64,000 bases of DNA from Pyrinomonadaceae bacterium. Lineage in GTDB: Bacteria > Acidobacteriota > Blastocatellia > Pyrinomonadales > Pyrinomonadaceae. How positions within the stretch are numbered: position 1 is the stretch's first letter; each line of letters begins with the position of its first letter. The stretch is from contig JAVEDP010000030.1 of the NCBI GenBank assembly GCA_030841085.1, forward strand, positions 1-64,000. Direction: 5' to 3'. The notes beneath the pieces are model-generated. The model worked only from the letters and a program-made list of their open reading frames with translations. It searched no databases and was not told where the DNA came from. Shown piece by piece: positions 43,559 through 53,027 of the stretch. The translations under genes were made by a program, and so were the position numbers.

Positions 43559-44236
43559 TCAATCGATCAAGCCTTTCGTCTTTGCCATTTCTATTATGGT
43601 TTCCGCGATGTCGTCCAGCGGCATAAGGCTCGTGTCAATTGAGAGATGATAATTTTTGGCGCAGGTCCATTCGTGCTCGGTCATCTCGGAAAAGTATTTC
43701 TCGCGCATTGCATCAGATTCAACAATCATAGAACGAACAGCTTCCGAATCGAGCTCTTCGTACACTTCCATTAAACGTTTAATGCGAAAGCTCCGGGGCG
43801 CATGGCAAAAAATATTGAGCGTTCGCGAATGGCGCGGCAATATGTAGACGCCGGCCCAACCAATTACTACCGAGTTATGCTTGCTCGCGATGCGTCGCAA
43901 GATCTCGATCTGCTTTTGAAAGAGTTCATCGTCCGAAAAATTTCTAATCGGCGGTGGACTGTAAGGCGAGTCCGGACCGCCAAAGGCCAGGCCGCCAAGA
44001 ATCTTTTCCCAGAATGACGAAACTCTTTCCGCGCGCGAAGCCACAGTTTCTTCATCGCAGCCAAACTCCTGCGCCGCCAGGTGTAGCACTTCGCGATCTA
44101 CATACTTGAATCCCAGACGGGTAGCGATAATTTGTCCGAGATAGGATCCGCCGCTGCCCATCTGTCGCGAAATGGTGATAGTTGATTTCATCGTCAAGAT
44201 TTCAACCTGATCTTCAACGGGCTTTTGAATCGACAT
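43559..44236 (-). CDS. Cytidylate kinase-like family protein
   Basis: About 225 aa. TITISRQMGSGGSYLGQIIA gives a kinase-like P-loop region (GSGGSYLG in place of the canonical GxxGxGK), followed by LGFKYVDREVLHLAAQEFG, VVIGWAGVYIL, HAPRSFRIKRLMEVY, and DTSLMPLDDIAETI. This matches the cytidylate-kinase-like family (PF13189), whose members are of uncertain substrate and distinct from housekeeping Cmk. ATG 44236 is used; ATG 44191 (MKSTITIS) would also give a complete domain. It converges on pyrC and may be unrelated to it. Confidence 0.85.
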   Translation of the reverse strand: MSIQKPVEDQVEILTMKSTITISRQMGSGGSYLGQIIATRLGFKYVDREVLHLAAQEFGCDEETVASRAERVSSFWEKILGGLAFGGPDSPYSPPPIRNFSDDELFQKQIEILRRIASKHNSVVIGWAGVYILPRHSRTLNIFCHAPRSFRIKRLMEVYEELDSEAVRSMIVESDAMREKYFSEMTEHEWTCAKNYHLSIDTSLMPLDDIAETIIEMAKTKGLID

Positions 44237-44327
44237 CAAGCCGCACTATGTGACCTTCAGAGCCGTAATCCGCAGATTACGCCGATTGCACAGATTCCGA
44301 AATAAAAGGTCACCGCACTGAAGTCCA

Positions 44328-45935
44328 CTAATGCATCGCCACGCTGGCGCCTTTACTTTTCACTCTCTTGAACAAGAATACTGCCGGGATACACAAGACG
44401 CACAGGAATGCCAGCAAACGAAAGTTGTCGATATAGGACAGCAGCGTCGCTTGCTTCACGAGCGTGCCGTAAATTGCGCCATAAGTTTGCACCGACGGCG
44501 CCGCAGAAACACCGGGCGTCGCCGCACCGGCCAGCTGATGCACGCGTTCCTGGAACGCCGGATCATAAGGTGTCAGGTGCGCGACCATCGCGGCCTGGTG
44601 TGTTTGCGCACCGCGCGCCAGCATGGTGGTGACGGCTGCGATTCCGAGGCTGCCTCCGGTGTTTCGCATCAGGTTGAAAACGCCGGAAGCATTTCCGATT
44701 TGGTCGTTAGCCAGCGTACCCATCGCCATCGTAGTCAGTGGCACAAACACAAAGCCCATCGCAAAGCCGCTAATCATTCCGGGCCATACAATGCTGCTTG
44801 AAGAGATCTGAAGATTTATGTCGCTAAACAAATAAGTAGAATACGCCAACACAACGAAGCCGAATAATAGCAGGTAACGCCCATTCACCCTGCCGACCAG
44901 GCGGCCCACTATGATCATTGAAAGGACCGAACCGATACCGCGCGGGCTAACGGCCAACCCGCTTTGCAGTGCGGGGTAACCCATCAACGTTTGCAGGAAA
45001 AGCGGCAACAGCGCGATTGTTCCATAAAGGACGATGCCGAGAACCGTCATCAACGCAGTGCCGACCGCAAAATTGCGATTAGCCAAAATTTTTAGATTGA
45101 CGATCGGATCCTTTGAACGCAATTCCCAAACGATGAACGCGACGAACGTCACGGCGGCGAAGATGGCCGCCCAGGTAATTAATGACGACGAGAACCAGTC
45201 TTCTTCCTGTCCCTTGTCGAGCATGAGCTGCATGGTCCCAAGGGCCACAGCCATAAGACCAAAACCGATGTAATCGATGCGGCCCGGCCGCTGATCCTTA
45301 ATGTAGGGCGGATCTTCGATAAACGTTCTGGCCATCAGTGTGGCAATGATGCCGATGGGAACGTTGATGTAGAAGATCCAACGCCACGAATAATTATCAG
45401 TGATCCAGCCGCCGAGGGTTGGTCCAATAATCGGAGCAACCACGATTCCCATTCCGTAGATCGCCATCGCCGACCCGCGCTTCTCAGGCGGAAAACTTTC
45501 CAACAGCACCGACTGCGCGATTGGTTGCAGCGCGCCGCCGCCGGCTCCTTGCAACACGCGCGCTAGAATTAACATGCCGAGACTGGCGGCGGCGCCGCAA
45601 AGGGCGGACGATGCGGTGAAGACGATGATGCAGAAGATCAGGAAACGTTTGCGACCGAAATAGCGGCCCAGCCAGTTCGTCGCCGGCAGCATGATGGCGT
45701 TCGAAACCAGATAGCTGGTCAGCACCCAAGTCGATTCTTCTGTCGACGCAGAAAGATTTCCAGCGATGTGTGGCAGCGCAACGTTGGCGACGGAAGTATC
45801 GAGAACTTCCATGAACGTCGCCAACATCACTGAAGCTGCGATCAGCCAGGGACTGAAACTGGGACTCCATTCCCCGGGCAGCGCAGCAGGCCTCGATCGC
45901 GCCGCGCCTCTGATTCGCTCAGCAAGGCTACTCAT
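44328..45935 (-). CDS. DHA2-family drug efflux MFS transporter (EmrB/QacA-like)
   Basis: 535-aa inner-membrane proton antiporter with 14 predicted helices. Motif C-type and DHA2 markers: FMEVLDTSVANVALPHIAGN (helix 1), STEESTWVLTSYLVSNAIML, LGRYFGRKRFLIFC (motif A), LQGAGGGALQPIAQSV and PTLGGWITDNYSWRWIFYIN (motif C). It is directly followed upstream by an EmrA-like adaptor (stop one base before this start) and a TolC-type channel, so the three form a tripartite pump. Confidence 0.95.
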   Translation of the reverse strand: MSSLAERIRGAARSRPAALPGEWSPSFSPWLIAASVMLATFMEVLDTSVANVALPHIAGNLSASTEESTWVLTSYLVSNAIMLPATNWLGRYFGRKRFLIFCIIVFTASSALCGAAASLGMLILARVLQGAGGGALQPIAQSVLLESFPPEKRGSAMAIYGMGIVVAPIIGPTLGGWITDNYSWRWIFYINVPIGIIATLMARTFIEDPPYIKDQRPGRIDYIGFGLMAVALGTMQLMLDKGQEEDWFSSSLITWAAIFAAVTFVAFIVWELRSKDPIVNLKILANRNFAVGTALMTVLGIVLYGTIALLPLFLQTLMGYPALQSGLAVSPRGIGSVLSMIIVGRLVGRVNGRYLLLFGFVVLAYSTYLFSDINLQISSSSIVWPGMISGFAMGFVFVPLTTMAMGTLANDQIGNASGVFNLMRNTGGSLGIAAVTTMLARGAQTHQAAMVAHLTPYDPAFQERVHQLAGAATPGVSAAPSVQTYGAIYGTLVKQATLLSYIDNFRLLAFLCVLCIPAVFLFKRVKSKGASVAMH

Positions 45936-47402
45936 TTATTTCACTTTAACTTCAGGCACGACGGACATTCCCGGAGCAAGCAAGTGTTGCGGATCTGGAG
46001 GTTCGTCAAAAACTATTTTCACGGGCACGCGCTGCACGACCTTCACATAGTTACCGGTCGCATTCTCAGCAGGTAGCAAGCTAAAGCGCGCGCCGGTGCC
46101 TGCCTGAATGCTGTCAACGTGGCCCTTGAAGACCTTGTCGGGATAGGCATCCACCGTCAGCTCCGCGTATTCGCCGGGCCTGATTTTTCCTATCTGACTT
46201 TCCTTAAAGTTCGCAGTCACCCAAACCTCGCCGGGAACCACCGCCAGCAACGGTTGGCCCACCTGGACCAGCGCACCCACTTCCACCGACTTGCGCGTGA
46301 TACGGCCAGTCTCAGGCGCATAGATTTTTGTGTAAGAAAGTTCAAGTTCGGCCTGGTCTACCGCCGCTTTCAAACTCTCGATGTTGGCGCTCGCAGTTTG
46401 CGCTTGCGCTTCGCTAACGGAGATCTGTTCCGGCGCCGTATTCGCCTGGGCCAATCGCCCTTGCGCTTCGCTAACCTGGGCCTGCGCGCCTGTTATTTGC
46501 GTCAATGCTTTCTGCGCGTTCTGTGCTTGCGCGGATTCCGCCGAGCGAGCTTCGTTGACCCGAGCCTCGGCTGCGCTAACCTGTTGTCGCGCGGCTTCGA
46601 CTCGGGCTTCAGCGGTGCGCTGGTTTGCGATCGCCGCATCCAGCTGTTGGCGCGAAATCTCATCCTTGCTGTAGAGCTGCTGATAACGATTGACGTCCGC
46701 ACCGGCGCGGATCGCTTCCGCCTGAGCACCCGCCAGTTGAGCACGCGCCTGGTCGACATTGGCGCGGGCCGTCTGCACGCCCGCCGCGGCCTGATTAATG
46801 CGATTGCGTTCAGCCGCAGCTGTTGCTCGCGCCCCGCCCACTCCTGAGCGTGCCTCGCGAACGCCGGCGGCAGCTTGTTGCACACTGGATCGCGTAGTTG
46901 CGCGCGTCAGCGTTACTTGAGTTTGCGCCTGATGCCGTTGCGCAAGTCCGGCATCATAGGCCGCTTTGGCTTGATCGAGTTTTGCCGTGTAGTCGCGTCC
47001 GTCGAGTTCCGCCAATAGGTCGCCGGCTTTTACTTGTTGATTGTCGCTTACGTAGACTTTGGCGATATAGCCCGAAATTTTGGGACTGACCTGAATAATA
47101 TGGCCGTCAATAAAGGCATCGTCGGTAGACTCATGCGAGCGCGCATATAACCAGAAACGAAGGCCCACGATTGCCAGAACGAGCAACACAACGAGAGCGG
47201 CGATCAGGAATGCCGGACGTTTGTATAACGGCCGCCGGCGAATTTCGTGTTCGTCGTCGTGAATGAGCGGCTCGCCATATTCATCCACCGGTTGAGTGGG
47301 CTGTTTGCTAGCGCGCGGATCCGCGTCGGAAGCAACACCCGTTGTTTGGGTAATGGGTTGGTCCGCCGCGACCTTGTTATTGTCCTCTGACTTATTCGCC
47401 AT
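45936..47402 (-). CDS. EmrA-like membrane fusion (HlyD-family) protein
   Basis: Periplasmic adaptor, 488 aa. A charged N-tail precedes one membrane helix (about 69-91, FLIAALVVLLVLAIVGLRFW). Then STDDAFIDGHIIQVSPKISG (biotinyl-lipoyl half), an unusually long coiled-coil hairpin rich in Ala/Gln/Arg (about 150-345), the second half TKIYAPETGRITRKSVEVGA and beta-barrel AVVPGEVWVTANFKESQ. It bridges the MFS pump and TolC. ATG 47402 is preferred over an upstream TTG. Confidence 0.94.
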   Translation of the reverse strand: MANKSEDNNKVAADQPITQTTGVASDADPRASKQPTQPVDEYGEPLIHDDEHEIRRRPLYKRPAFLIAALVVLLVLAIVGLRFWLYARSHESTDDAFIDGHIIQVSPKISGYIAKVYVSDNQQVKAGDLLAELDGRDYTAKLDQAKAAYDAGLAQRHQAQTQVTLTRATTRSSVQQAAAGVREARSGVGGARATAAAERNRINQAAAGVQTARANVDQARAQLAGAQAEAIRAGADVNRYQQLYSKDEISRQQLDAAIANQRTAEARVEAARQQVSAAEARVNEARSAESAQAQNAQKALTQITGAQAQVSEAQGRLAQANTAPEQISVSEAQAQTASANIESLKAAVDQAELELSYTKIYAPETGRITRKSVEVGALVQVGQPLLAVVPGEVWVTANFKESQIGKIRPGEYAELTVDAYPDKVFKGHVDSIQAGTGARFSLLPAENATGNYVKVVQRVPVKIVFDEPPDPQHLLAPGMSVVPEVKVK

Positions 47403-47434
47403 AACCAATCTTCGCCAATTTAATTATTCGTTAG

Positions 47435-49006
47435 TCACCAACGAAACGCTTGTGCGCGTCCCAACGACGCAGCCAGATTCAAGCGTGCGGCGTTGTACTG
47501 CGCCAGCGCGGTGACTTGGGAAGCGCGGGCCTCAGCCAATGAAGTCTGCGCAGTGATCACTTCCAGATTGTCTGCCACGCCGGCGCTGAACCGATCGCGA
47601 GACATCTGCAATTCTCGCTGGGCCAACTCAACCGTTTTGTCCGCTGCGCGCACCGCTTCCGCAGTTGTGCGCAAGGCTGAGAAGGCAAGTCGCACATCTT
47701 CTTCCACTTGCCCGCGTGTGCTGTTTAGTTCAAGTTCGCTTTGTCTCTCCCGGCTGGCAGCGACCGCGATGCGACCCTGCGTCAAGCCGCCGTTAAAGAT
47801 CGGAACATTCAATTGCACGGCAACTCGCCGCGTTGGTAAATCTGTATTCGTCGGCGTGATGCCACTAACACCATAGTCACCGAGAAACTCGAGATTGGGA
47901 TAAAGCTCAGCGCGAGCCGCACGCCGTTCATAACTATTCAACGTGAGTTGTGCGGCGGCGATGCGCACTTCGGGCCGGTCTCGTTCCGCCTGGGCCACAG
48001 CCAAATCAATCGCCGGCAAAGTTTCGATTGTGAACGCGAGCGGATCGGTGAGAGTAACTGCGCTGCCCAACGGTATGCCGACCAGGCGCTGCAACTGCAG
48101 ATATGCTTCTTCAAGAGTTGTTTCTGACTGGGCCAGGCGAACCTGTTGTTGTGCCAGCCGCGTTTCCGCGCGTGTCACGTCCACGCCGGTGGCCACGCCG
48201 GCGTCGCGTTCGTCCTGTGCCAATTTCAAAAGGGCCTGCGCCAAATCAACATCAGCCTGGGCCGCCACCTGGAACCGATCGGCACGCAGCGCATCCAGGT
48301 ATCTGAGCGCGGTGAAGGTTGCAACCTGCTCGCGCGCCAGTTCTTCTTCGACTTCGGCCGTTCGCACGCCGGCGCGGCCCGCCTGGTAATTTCTAATTGC
48401 ACTCAGGCTGAAGATCGTCTGCTGCAAGCGCACGCGCGCGTCAAAGTTATTGAAGGGACCGATGAAGGTAGAACTAAATCCTGGAAAAGCACCCGGCTGA
48501 AAACCCAGCGCGGCGAGATTCACCGTAACGTTAGCTTGATAAGCAACCCCGGAAATGTTTGGCAGCAGACCTGCACGCGTTTCTTTCTCAACGCCCTGGG
48601 CTTCCCGCTTTCGCTCGTGCGCCAACAGTGTCGCCAAATTATTCTGTATTGCTAAGTCGATGCCTTCCGCCAGACTCAAAGTGGAGCGGGCCGTAACAGT
48701 TTTCGCAGCGCCTGGAACAGACTGTGCCGCCAATCCTCCAGGTCTTTCGCCGCCGGTAGGTAAGGTTCGTTGCGTAGGTGGACCACCAACCTGGCCAGGC
48801 TGCGTGGGGCTGGCTGGTGTCTGGGTTTGCGTTTGCGATCCCGTAACCATAGTGGCGGACGGTGTCGTAGGCGATTGGCCCAGCGCTGGATCCGTAGATT
48901 GCCACCGGCAAGCGGCGGCTGGTGGGCCAGCAAGCGAGATTGCTATTCCCATCGTTAAGGTGGACCAAAACGCCAAAAATCGCTTTCCGCCCAGGCTGCG
49001 ACCCAT
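47435..49006 (-). CDS. TolC-family outer-membrane efflux protein
   Basis: 523 aa. Signal peptide (FLAFWSTLTMGIAISLAGPP), then a Pro/Thr/Gln-rich low-complexity stretch (about 38-95). Two outer-membrane efflux protein repeats follow: LSLAEGIDLAIQNNLATLLA with TALRYLDALRADRFQVAAQA, then AQAERDRPEVRIAAAQLTLN and VQLNVPIFNGGLTQGRIAVA. The C-terminal LAEARASQVTALAQYNAARL is typical. Forms the outer-membrane channel for the EmrAB-like pair downstream. Confidence 0.94.
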   Translation of the reverse strand: MGRSLGGKRFLAFWSTLTMGIAISLAGPPAAACRWQSTDPALGQSPTTPSATMVTGSQTQTQTPASPTQPGQVGGPPTQRTLPTGGERPGGLAAQSVPGAAKTVTARSTLSLAEGIDLAIQNNLATLLAHERKREAQGVEKETRAGLLPNISGVAYQANVTVNLAALGFQPGAFPGFSSTFIGPFNNFDARVRLQQTIFSLSAIRNYQAGRAGVRTAEVEEELAREQVATFTALRYLDALRADRFQVAAQADVDLAQALLKLAQDERDAGVATGVDVTRAETRLAQQQVRLAQSETTLEEAYLQLQRLVGIPLGSAVTLTDPLAFTIETLPAIDLAVAQAERDRPEVRIAAAQLTLNSYERRAARAELYPNLEFLGDYGVSGITPTNTDLPTRRVAVQLNVPIFNGGLTQGRIAVAASRERQSELELNSTRGQVEEDVRLAFSALRTTAEAVRAADKTVELAQRELQMSRDRFSAGVADNLEVITAQTSLAEARASQVTALAQYNAARLNLAASLGRAQAFRW

Positions 49007-49286
49007 CCGTTCCTTCTCCAGCTGCGATCTCTTTTGCTTTAATCAAACACGCTATAGCCCATTCTTGTCAAAAGTTTCGCTGCTAATGGTTCTACCCGCA
49101 ACGCGCTGAGTTTCGGAATGCGCCGAGCCAGGCGTAGACTGTGGCAATAACTGCGGGAAAAAATGGGGATGACAGAAAGCAAGCTGCAGCTGCGACTTGT
49201 TTGCAGTCTCCATCGCCGTAATCTGCGGATGCCTTCAGTTGATAACTTTAATAAACAAATCAAACTAATTGGAATGGGAGATGGTG

Positions 49287-49556
49287 ATGCCCGACGAAAC
49301 GTGTGCCCACATCGAAGCGATTACAAACGTCAAACAAGCTGACCGCCGAGAGTGCGAAGAATGCGTGAAGATCGGTTCCCGCTGGATGCATTTGCGCACC
49401 TGTCAAACGTGTGGCGTGACGTTGTGCTGTGATGACTCGCCAAATCGCCATGCTACCAAGCACGCGCACGCGACCGCGCATCCGGTGATCGCGTCGGCGG
49501 AGCCGGGAGAGCGCTGGTTGTATTGCTATCCTGATGACGCCTTTGCTGAGTATTGA
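49287..49556 (+). CDS. UBP-type zinc-finger protein
   Basis: 89 aa, almost entirely a ZnF-UBP domain: CAHIEAI near the start, ECEECVKIGSRWMHLRTCQT with CGVTLCCDDSPNRHATKHAH, and a C-terminal ERWLYCYPDDAFAEY. At least six Cys and several His are in place. In eukaryotes the fold binds the ubiquitin C-terminus; small stand-alone bacterial versions are widespread but of unknown role. ATG 49287 is spaced six bases from GGGAG; ATG 49281 and TTG 49269 are alternatives. Confidence 0.88.
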   Translation: MPDETCAHIEAITNVKQADRRECEECVKIGSRWMHLRTCQTCGVTLCCDDSPNRHATKHAHATAHPVIASAEPGERWLYCYPDDAFAEY

Positions 49557-49958
49557 GGCGCTGACTTTGGGGAAAGTGTGGCATAGACTTTTAGTCTATT
49601 AGTATCTTCGATGCGAACGTCTGGTTTCGTGATGTCGAAAATCTACCTTATCGTGGGTTGATCAATCCTCTCGGCAGAGTCGTTTCGCGATCCAAAATCT
49701 TGTATGAGTCCAGTACAATGGGCCGCCCATGCCGACTACTTCATGAGCACTTTCCTCACAGTCTTCCTCATAATCAAAGCGAGCCGCTGCCTGCGGCCAT
49801 CCAGACGCAACACTTTTCCTAAGCTTCACGAATAAGCTTTTGCGCCGCTTTCGCACTCCTAACCGGTCCAGGCTTATACGAATTTCAGCCGCGCTCCGTC
49901 AAGCACCATACTTGGCCCATCAATTGCTCTAACTGGACGGTCAGGTTGGAATGAATCT
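49557..49958. other. Gene-poor 400-base gap
   Basis: It holds a half copy of the CAGACTAAAGTCTG repeat near 49577-49602 (GTGTGGCATAGACTTTTAGT). A 64-codon minus-strand frame at 49662-49856 (starting MRKRRKSLFVKLRKSVASGW) has no recognisable domain and no clear ribosome site. Otherwise I see nothing definite. Confidence 0.5.
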
Positions 49959-50519
49959 ATGAATGTACAAAACAGTCAAGTTGCTAAAACTGATGGCTTG
50001 GGTACGCCAGGTTCGAAGGGTGGGTCGGTCGATGAACTGACTCGGCGAAATGTTGAAGCGGTCCTCAACCTGGAGCAGGCCGCCAACGAACAACGTACGC
50101 CGTCAGAGTTGATTGCCGAACGAATTGCCAGATTCTGCGGCAGCATAAAATTCGTTTGGGTCCACGTCATCTGGTTCACTGGCTGGATTGTCTTTAACCT
50201 GCTGCCGGGAATAAGACATATCGATCCGTTTCCGTTTACGTTTCTGACCCTGGTTGTTTCGCTGGAAGCGATCTTTCTTTCAACTTTTATTTTGATTAGC
50301 CAGAATCACGACACGCAAATCAGTGAGCGGCGCAATCACCTCGACCTGCAGATCAACCTGCTCAGCGAACAAGAGAACACCAAGATGATCCAGATGCTGC
50401 AGGCGATTGCTGAGAAAGTCGGTGTCGACCTGAGCCATGATTCCGATCTGGAACAACTGGGCCAGGAGACGCAGCCCGAGAAGCTGGCAGAACAGATTGA
50501 ACAACGGGAAGAGAAGTAA
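49959..50519 (+). CDS. DUF1003 membrane protein
   Basis: 186 aa. Soluble N-terminus with ERIARFCGSIKFVWVHVIWF leading into two transmembrane helices (about 66-87 and 95-117: FTGWIVFNLLPG; FTFLTLVVSLEAIFLSTFIL), then ISQNHDTQISERRNHLDLQI, a hallmark of DUF1003, and a Glu/Gln-rich tail. Members are small inner-membrane proteins of unknown function. Confidence 0.88.
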   Translation: MNVQNSQVAKTDGLGTPGSKGGSVDELTRRNVEAVLNLEQAANEQRTPSELIAERIARFCGSIKFVWVHVIWFTGWIVFNLLPGIRHIDPFPFTFLTLVVSLEAIFLSTFILISQNHDTQISERRNHLDLQINLLSEQENTKMIQMLQAIAEKVGVDLSHDSDLEQLGQETQPEKLAEQIEQREEK

Positions 50520-50613
50520 TCTGGCGGCGCTTTGCGGGAAAAGGTCGAAACTGCGTAAGTGAGTCCAAGAATGTTGAAGGTTGCTAGTGTTGTCTAGAGT
50601 CGTTTCGCGGCTC

Positions 50614-50755
50614 TGCCGCCTTCCGTGCGGAAAGGCTCTGCCTTTCCGAATCGATCAATGATTCTTGAGGCTGCGCCTCCGGCGTAATGAGGCGCAGCCG
50701 CAATCCAGTCTCAGACCTTACGGAAAGACAAAGCCTTTCCGCACGGAAGGCGGCA
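50614..50755. repeat. Inverted-repeat element with perfect 24-bp arms (first half of the 50520-51170 gap)
   Basis: Arm 50614-50637 (TGCCGCCTTCCGTGCGGAAA...) is exactly complementary to 50732-50755. Inside is another perfect 10-bp stem GGCTGCGCCT / AGGCGCAGCC (50669-50678, 50690-50699). A cruciform-type non-coding element distinct from the others. The 651-base gap to the TPR gene is made almost wholly of repeats. Confidence 0.88.
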
Positions 50756-50848
50756 AAGGCGCGCGAGTGCGTTGGCGAACCGTCGATGTTTCAAAAGGAG
50801 TAGCACTTCGTCCACTTTGCACAAAAGGTCCTATGTTTAGGTCTGCTG

Positions 50849-51023
50849 CGGAGCGATCTCATTAGCACCGTGGCTTTAGCCCGGTGACCTATCCAAGATC
50901 ACGGATCCCAACCGTTTCAACGGTTTTTTGGTCTACACGAGAAACCGTTAAAACGGTTAAAGACATTGGAGCACTGCTCGTCTCACCGGGCTAAAGCCAC
51001 GGTGCTAATGAGATCGCTTCGCG
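50849..51023. repeat. Nested inverted-repeat element, copy 2
   Basis: Same element as at 8296-8484: outer arms GCGATCTCATTAGCACCGTG...AGCCCGGTG (50850-50886) and its complement (50983-51022), with inner palindromes AACCGTTTCAACGGTT and AACCGTTAAAACGGTT. The shared words and their order are conserved while the central text differs, and several arm changes are compensated on the other arm (GTGGC/GCCAC here against GCGGC/GCCCC there). Confidence 0.88.
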
Positions 51024-51098
51024 TAACTCGAACACTCCAGGATGCGGTTAGTAGCCGAGCTAACAAGGTGAAGCTGCGCAAACACACCGGCCTATCCA

Positions 51099-51167
51099 TT
51101 TACGATTCACGATTTACGATTTGCTCTTACCCATTTACGATTCACGATTTACGATCTACGATTAACG
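51099..51167 (+). repeat. Tandem TTTACGATTCACGATTTACGAT array just before the TPR gene
   Basis: Two stretches of alternating ATTTACGA and TTCACGA units (51099-51120 and 51132-51167), separated by TTGCTCTTACCC and ending three bases before the ATG at 51171. A related short run occurs near 61475-61500. It leaves no room for a normal ribosome-binding site. Confidence 0.78.
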
Positions 51168-51170
51168 CTT

Positions 51171-52853
51171 ATGAAGCGCAACCTTTTGTACGTCATCACA
51201 GTATCCGCTGTTCTTGCCGGCGCCCACTTCGTCGGTGCGCAAGAGATGCATCCGCACATGCACGAACATTCCAACATGCTCGGTCAGGTTAACTTCCGCA
51301 TCTCCTGCAACCACGAAGCCCAGATGCAATTCAATCACGCGGTGGCCTGGCTCCATTCGTTCGAATATGAAGAGGCTCAAAAGGCGTTCACCGAGGTCAC
51401 CGTTACCGACCCGCGCTGCGGCATGGGTTACTGGGGCATGGCGATGAGCAGCTACCATCCCCTCTGGGCACCGCCAACCGCGGCAGAGTTGCAGAAAGGA
51501 TTGAGCGCGGTCGAAAAGGGAAAGGCGACCGGCGCGCGCACCCAACGCGAACGAGATTATCTGGCGGCGATTGAAGTTTTTTATAAGGACGCTGACAAGC
51601 TTGATCATCGCAGGCGCGCGTTCGCTTACAGCGAAGCTATGAAGCAGTTGCACCAGCGCTATCCAGCCGACAATGAAGCCGGCGTGTTCTATGCGTTGAC
51701 GCTTATCGCAACGGGAACGATGTCGCATGACAAGACCTACGCGAGGGAGAAGGAAGCTGCTCAGATTTTGAATCGTGTGCTGGCGCGTGAGCCGCAACAT
51801 CCCGGTGTCACTCACTACCTCATTCACAGTTACGACTATCCGGCATTGGCGCGATTGGCGCTGCCGGCTGCGTTGCGCTATGCGAAGCTCGCACCCGCGT
51901 CAGCGCACGCGCAGCATATGCCTTCACACATTTTCACGCGGCTCGGTTTGTGGCAGGAAGCAATTCGATCCAATCTCGATGCTAGAACGTCGGCGCAGGC
52001 ATTTGCCGTCAGAAACCACTTGTTGGGAGTTTGGGATGAGCAGTTTCATTCAATGGACTATTTGGCTTATGCCTATCTCCAGGGCGCGCAGGACAAGCAC
52101 GCTCGCAGTGTGCTCGATGAGTTGAGCAAGATTCCGAAAGCTGAGCCTGAGACTTTCAAAGTGGCTTATGCCGTTGCGGCAATTCCCGCACGCTATGCGC
52201 TCGAACGACGCCGCTGGGACGAGGCGGCCAGATTAACATTACCAACTTTGGGAGGCTTCCCCTGGCAAGGCTTCCGCGGGGCTGAAGCACACATTTACTT
52301 CGCCCGCGCGATTGGCGCTGCGCGCACCGGCGACATCGAATCGGCAACGCGCGAGGTAAATAAACTGAAGACAATCAGACAAGAGCTCCTGGCAGCGCAA
52401 AGTAAAGGCGATTACGACTGGGCGAAGCAAGTTGAGATCGAGGTACTGGTTGCGTCCGCATGGCTGGCCCAGGCCGATGGCCGAAGTGACTTAGCGCTGC
52501 GATTGATGCGGGCAGCGGCGGATTTGGATGACGCTACTGAAAAACATCCAGTAACGCCCGGAGCAATTCTTCCCGCGCGCGAGCAACTGGGTGAACTGTT
52601 GTTGGAACTTAAGCAGCCGTCGTCGGCGTTGCAGGAATTCGAGACGTCGCTGGGCCAGGCGCCGAATCGGTTCAATGGTCTTTACGGCGCGGCGCGTGCC
52701 GCCCGGCTGGCGGGAGACCAGAAAACGGCAAAGAGTTATTACGGAAAACTTGTGGCGCTTTCGCGCTACGCCGATACCATCAGGCCAGAAATAGAGGAAG
52801 CGAAAGCAGTCCTCACTGGTGCTAAGGGAAAGAGGTCCGCGAGAACACCCTAA
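51171..52853 (+). CDS. Exported tetratricopeptide-repeat protein
   Basis: 560 aa with a signal peptide (LLYVITVSAVLAGAHFVGA). A His/Met-rich start of the mature part (MHPHMHEHSNM) could bind metal. Then AQMQFNHAVAWLHSFEYEEA and KAFTEVTVTDPRCGMGYWGM, a TPR-type unit, HPGVTHYLIHSYD, HAQHMPSHIFTRLGLWQEAI, and C-terminal TPRs (PAREQLGELLLELKQPSSAL, FNGLYGAARAARLAGDQKTA). The HIFTRLG pattern is shared with a family of uncharacterised exported TPR proteins. Function unknown. Confidence 0.88.
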   Translation: MKRNLLYVITVSAVLAGAHFVGAQEMHPHMHEHSNMLGQVNFRISCNHEAQMQFNHAVAWLHSFEYEEAQKAFTEVTVTDPRCGMGYWGMAMSSYHPLWAPPTAAELQKGLSAVEKGKATGARTQRERDYLAAIEVFYKDADKLDHRRRAFAYSEAMKQLHQRYPADNEAGVFYALTLIATGTMSHDKTYAREKEAAQILNRVLAREPQHPGVTHYLIHSYDYPALARLALPAALRYAKLAPASAHAQHMPSHIFTRLGLWQEAIRSNLDARTSAQAFAVRNHLLGVWDEQFHSMDYLAYAYLQGAQDKHARSVLDELSKIPKAEPETFKVAYAVAAIPARYALERRRWDEAARLTLPTLGGFPWQGFRGAEAHIYFARAIGAARTGDIESATREVNKLKTIRQELLAAQSKGDYDWAKQVEIEVLVASAWLAQADGRSDLALRLMRAAADLDDATEKHPVTPGAILPAREQLGELLLELKQPSSALQEFETSLGQAPNRFNGLYGAARAARLAGDQKTAKSYYGKLVALSRYADTIRPEIEEAKAVLTGAKGKRSARTP

Positions 52854-53027
52854 AGGCGTCCTTTAGTGTCATGATGTCAGTACCGCCTGCGGTAGCGGGT
52901 GGGTTCCTAATGCCATCGAACTAATGGTTCTTGATGGTAGCGCCAGCTCGGAAGAGCGGGGGCAAGCCACCCTCCCCAACCTGAAAATTTTCGCAAGAGA
53001 CGCGCTGCAACAGGGACAAGGTCGGAG

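Noticed and set aside
49662-49856. 64-codon minus-strand frame as a gene
   Set aside because: No recognisable domain, no clear ribosome site, and it lies in a degenerate gap; left as a note only.
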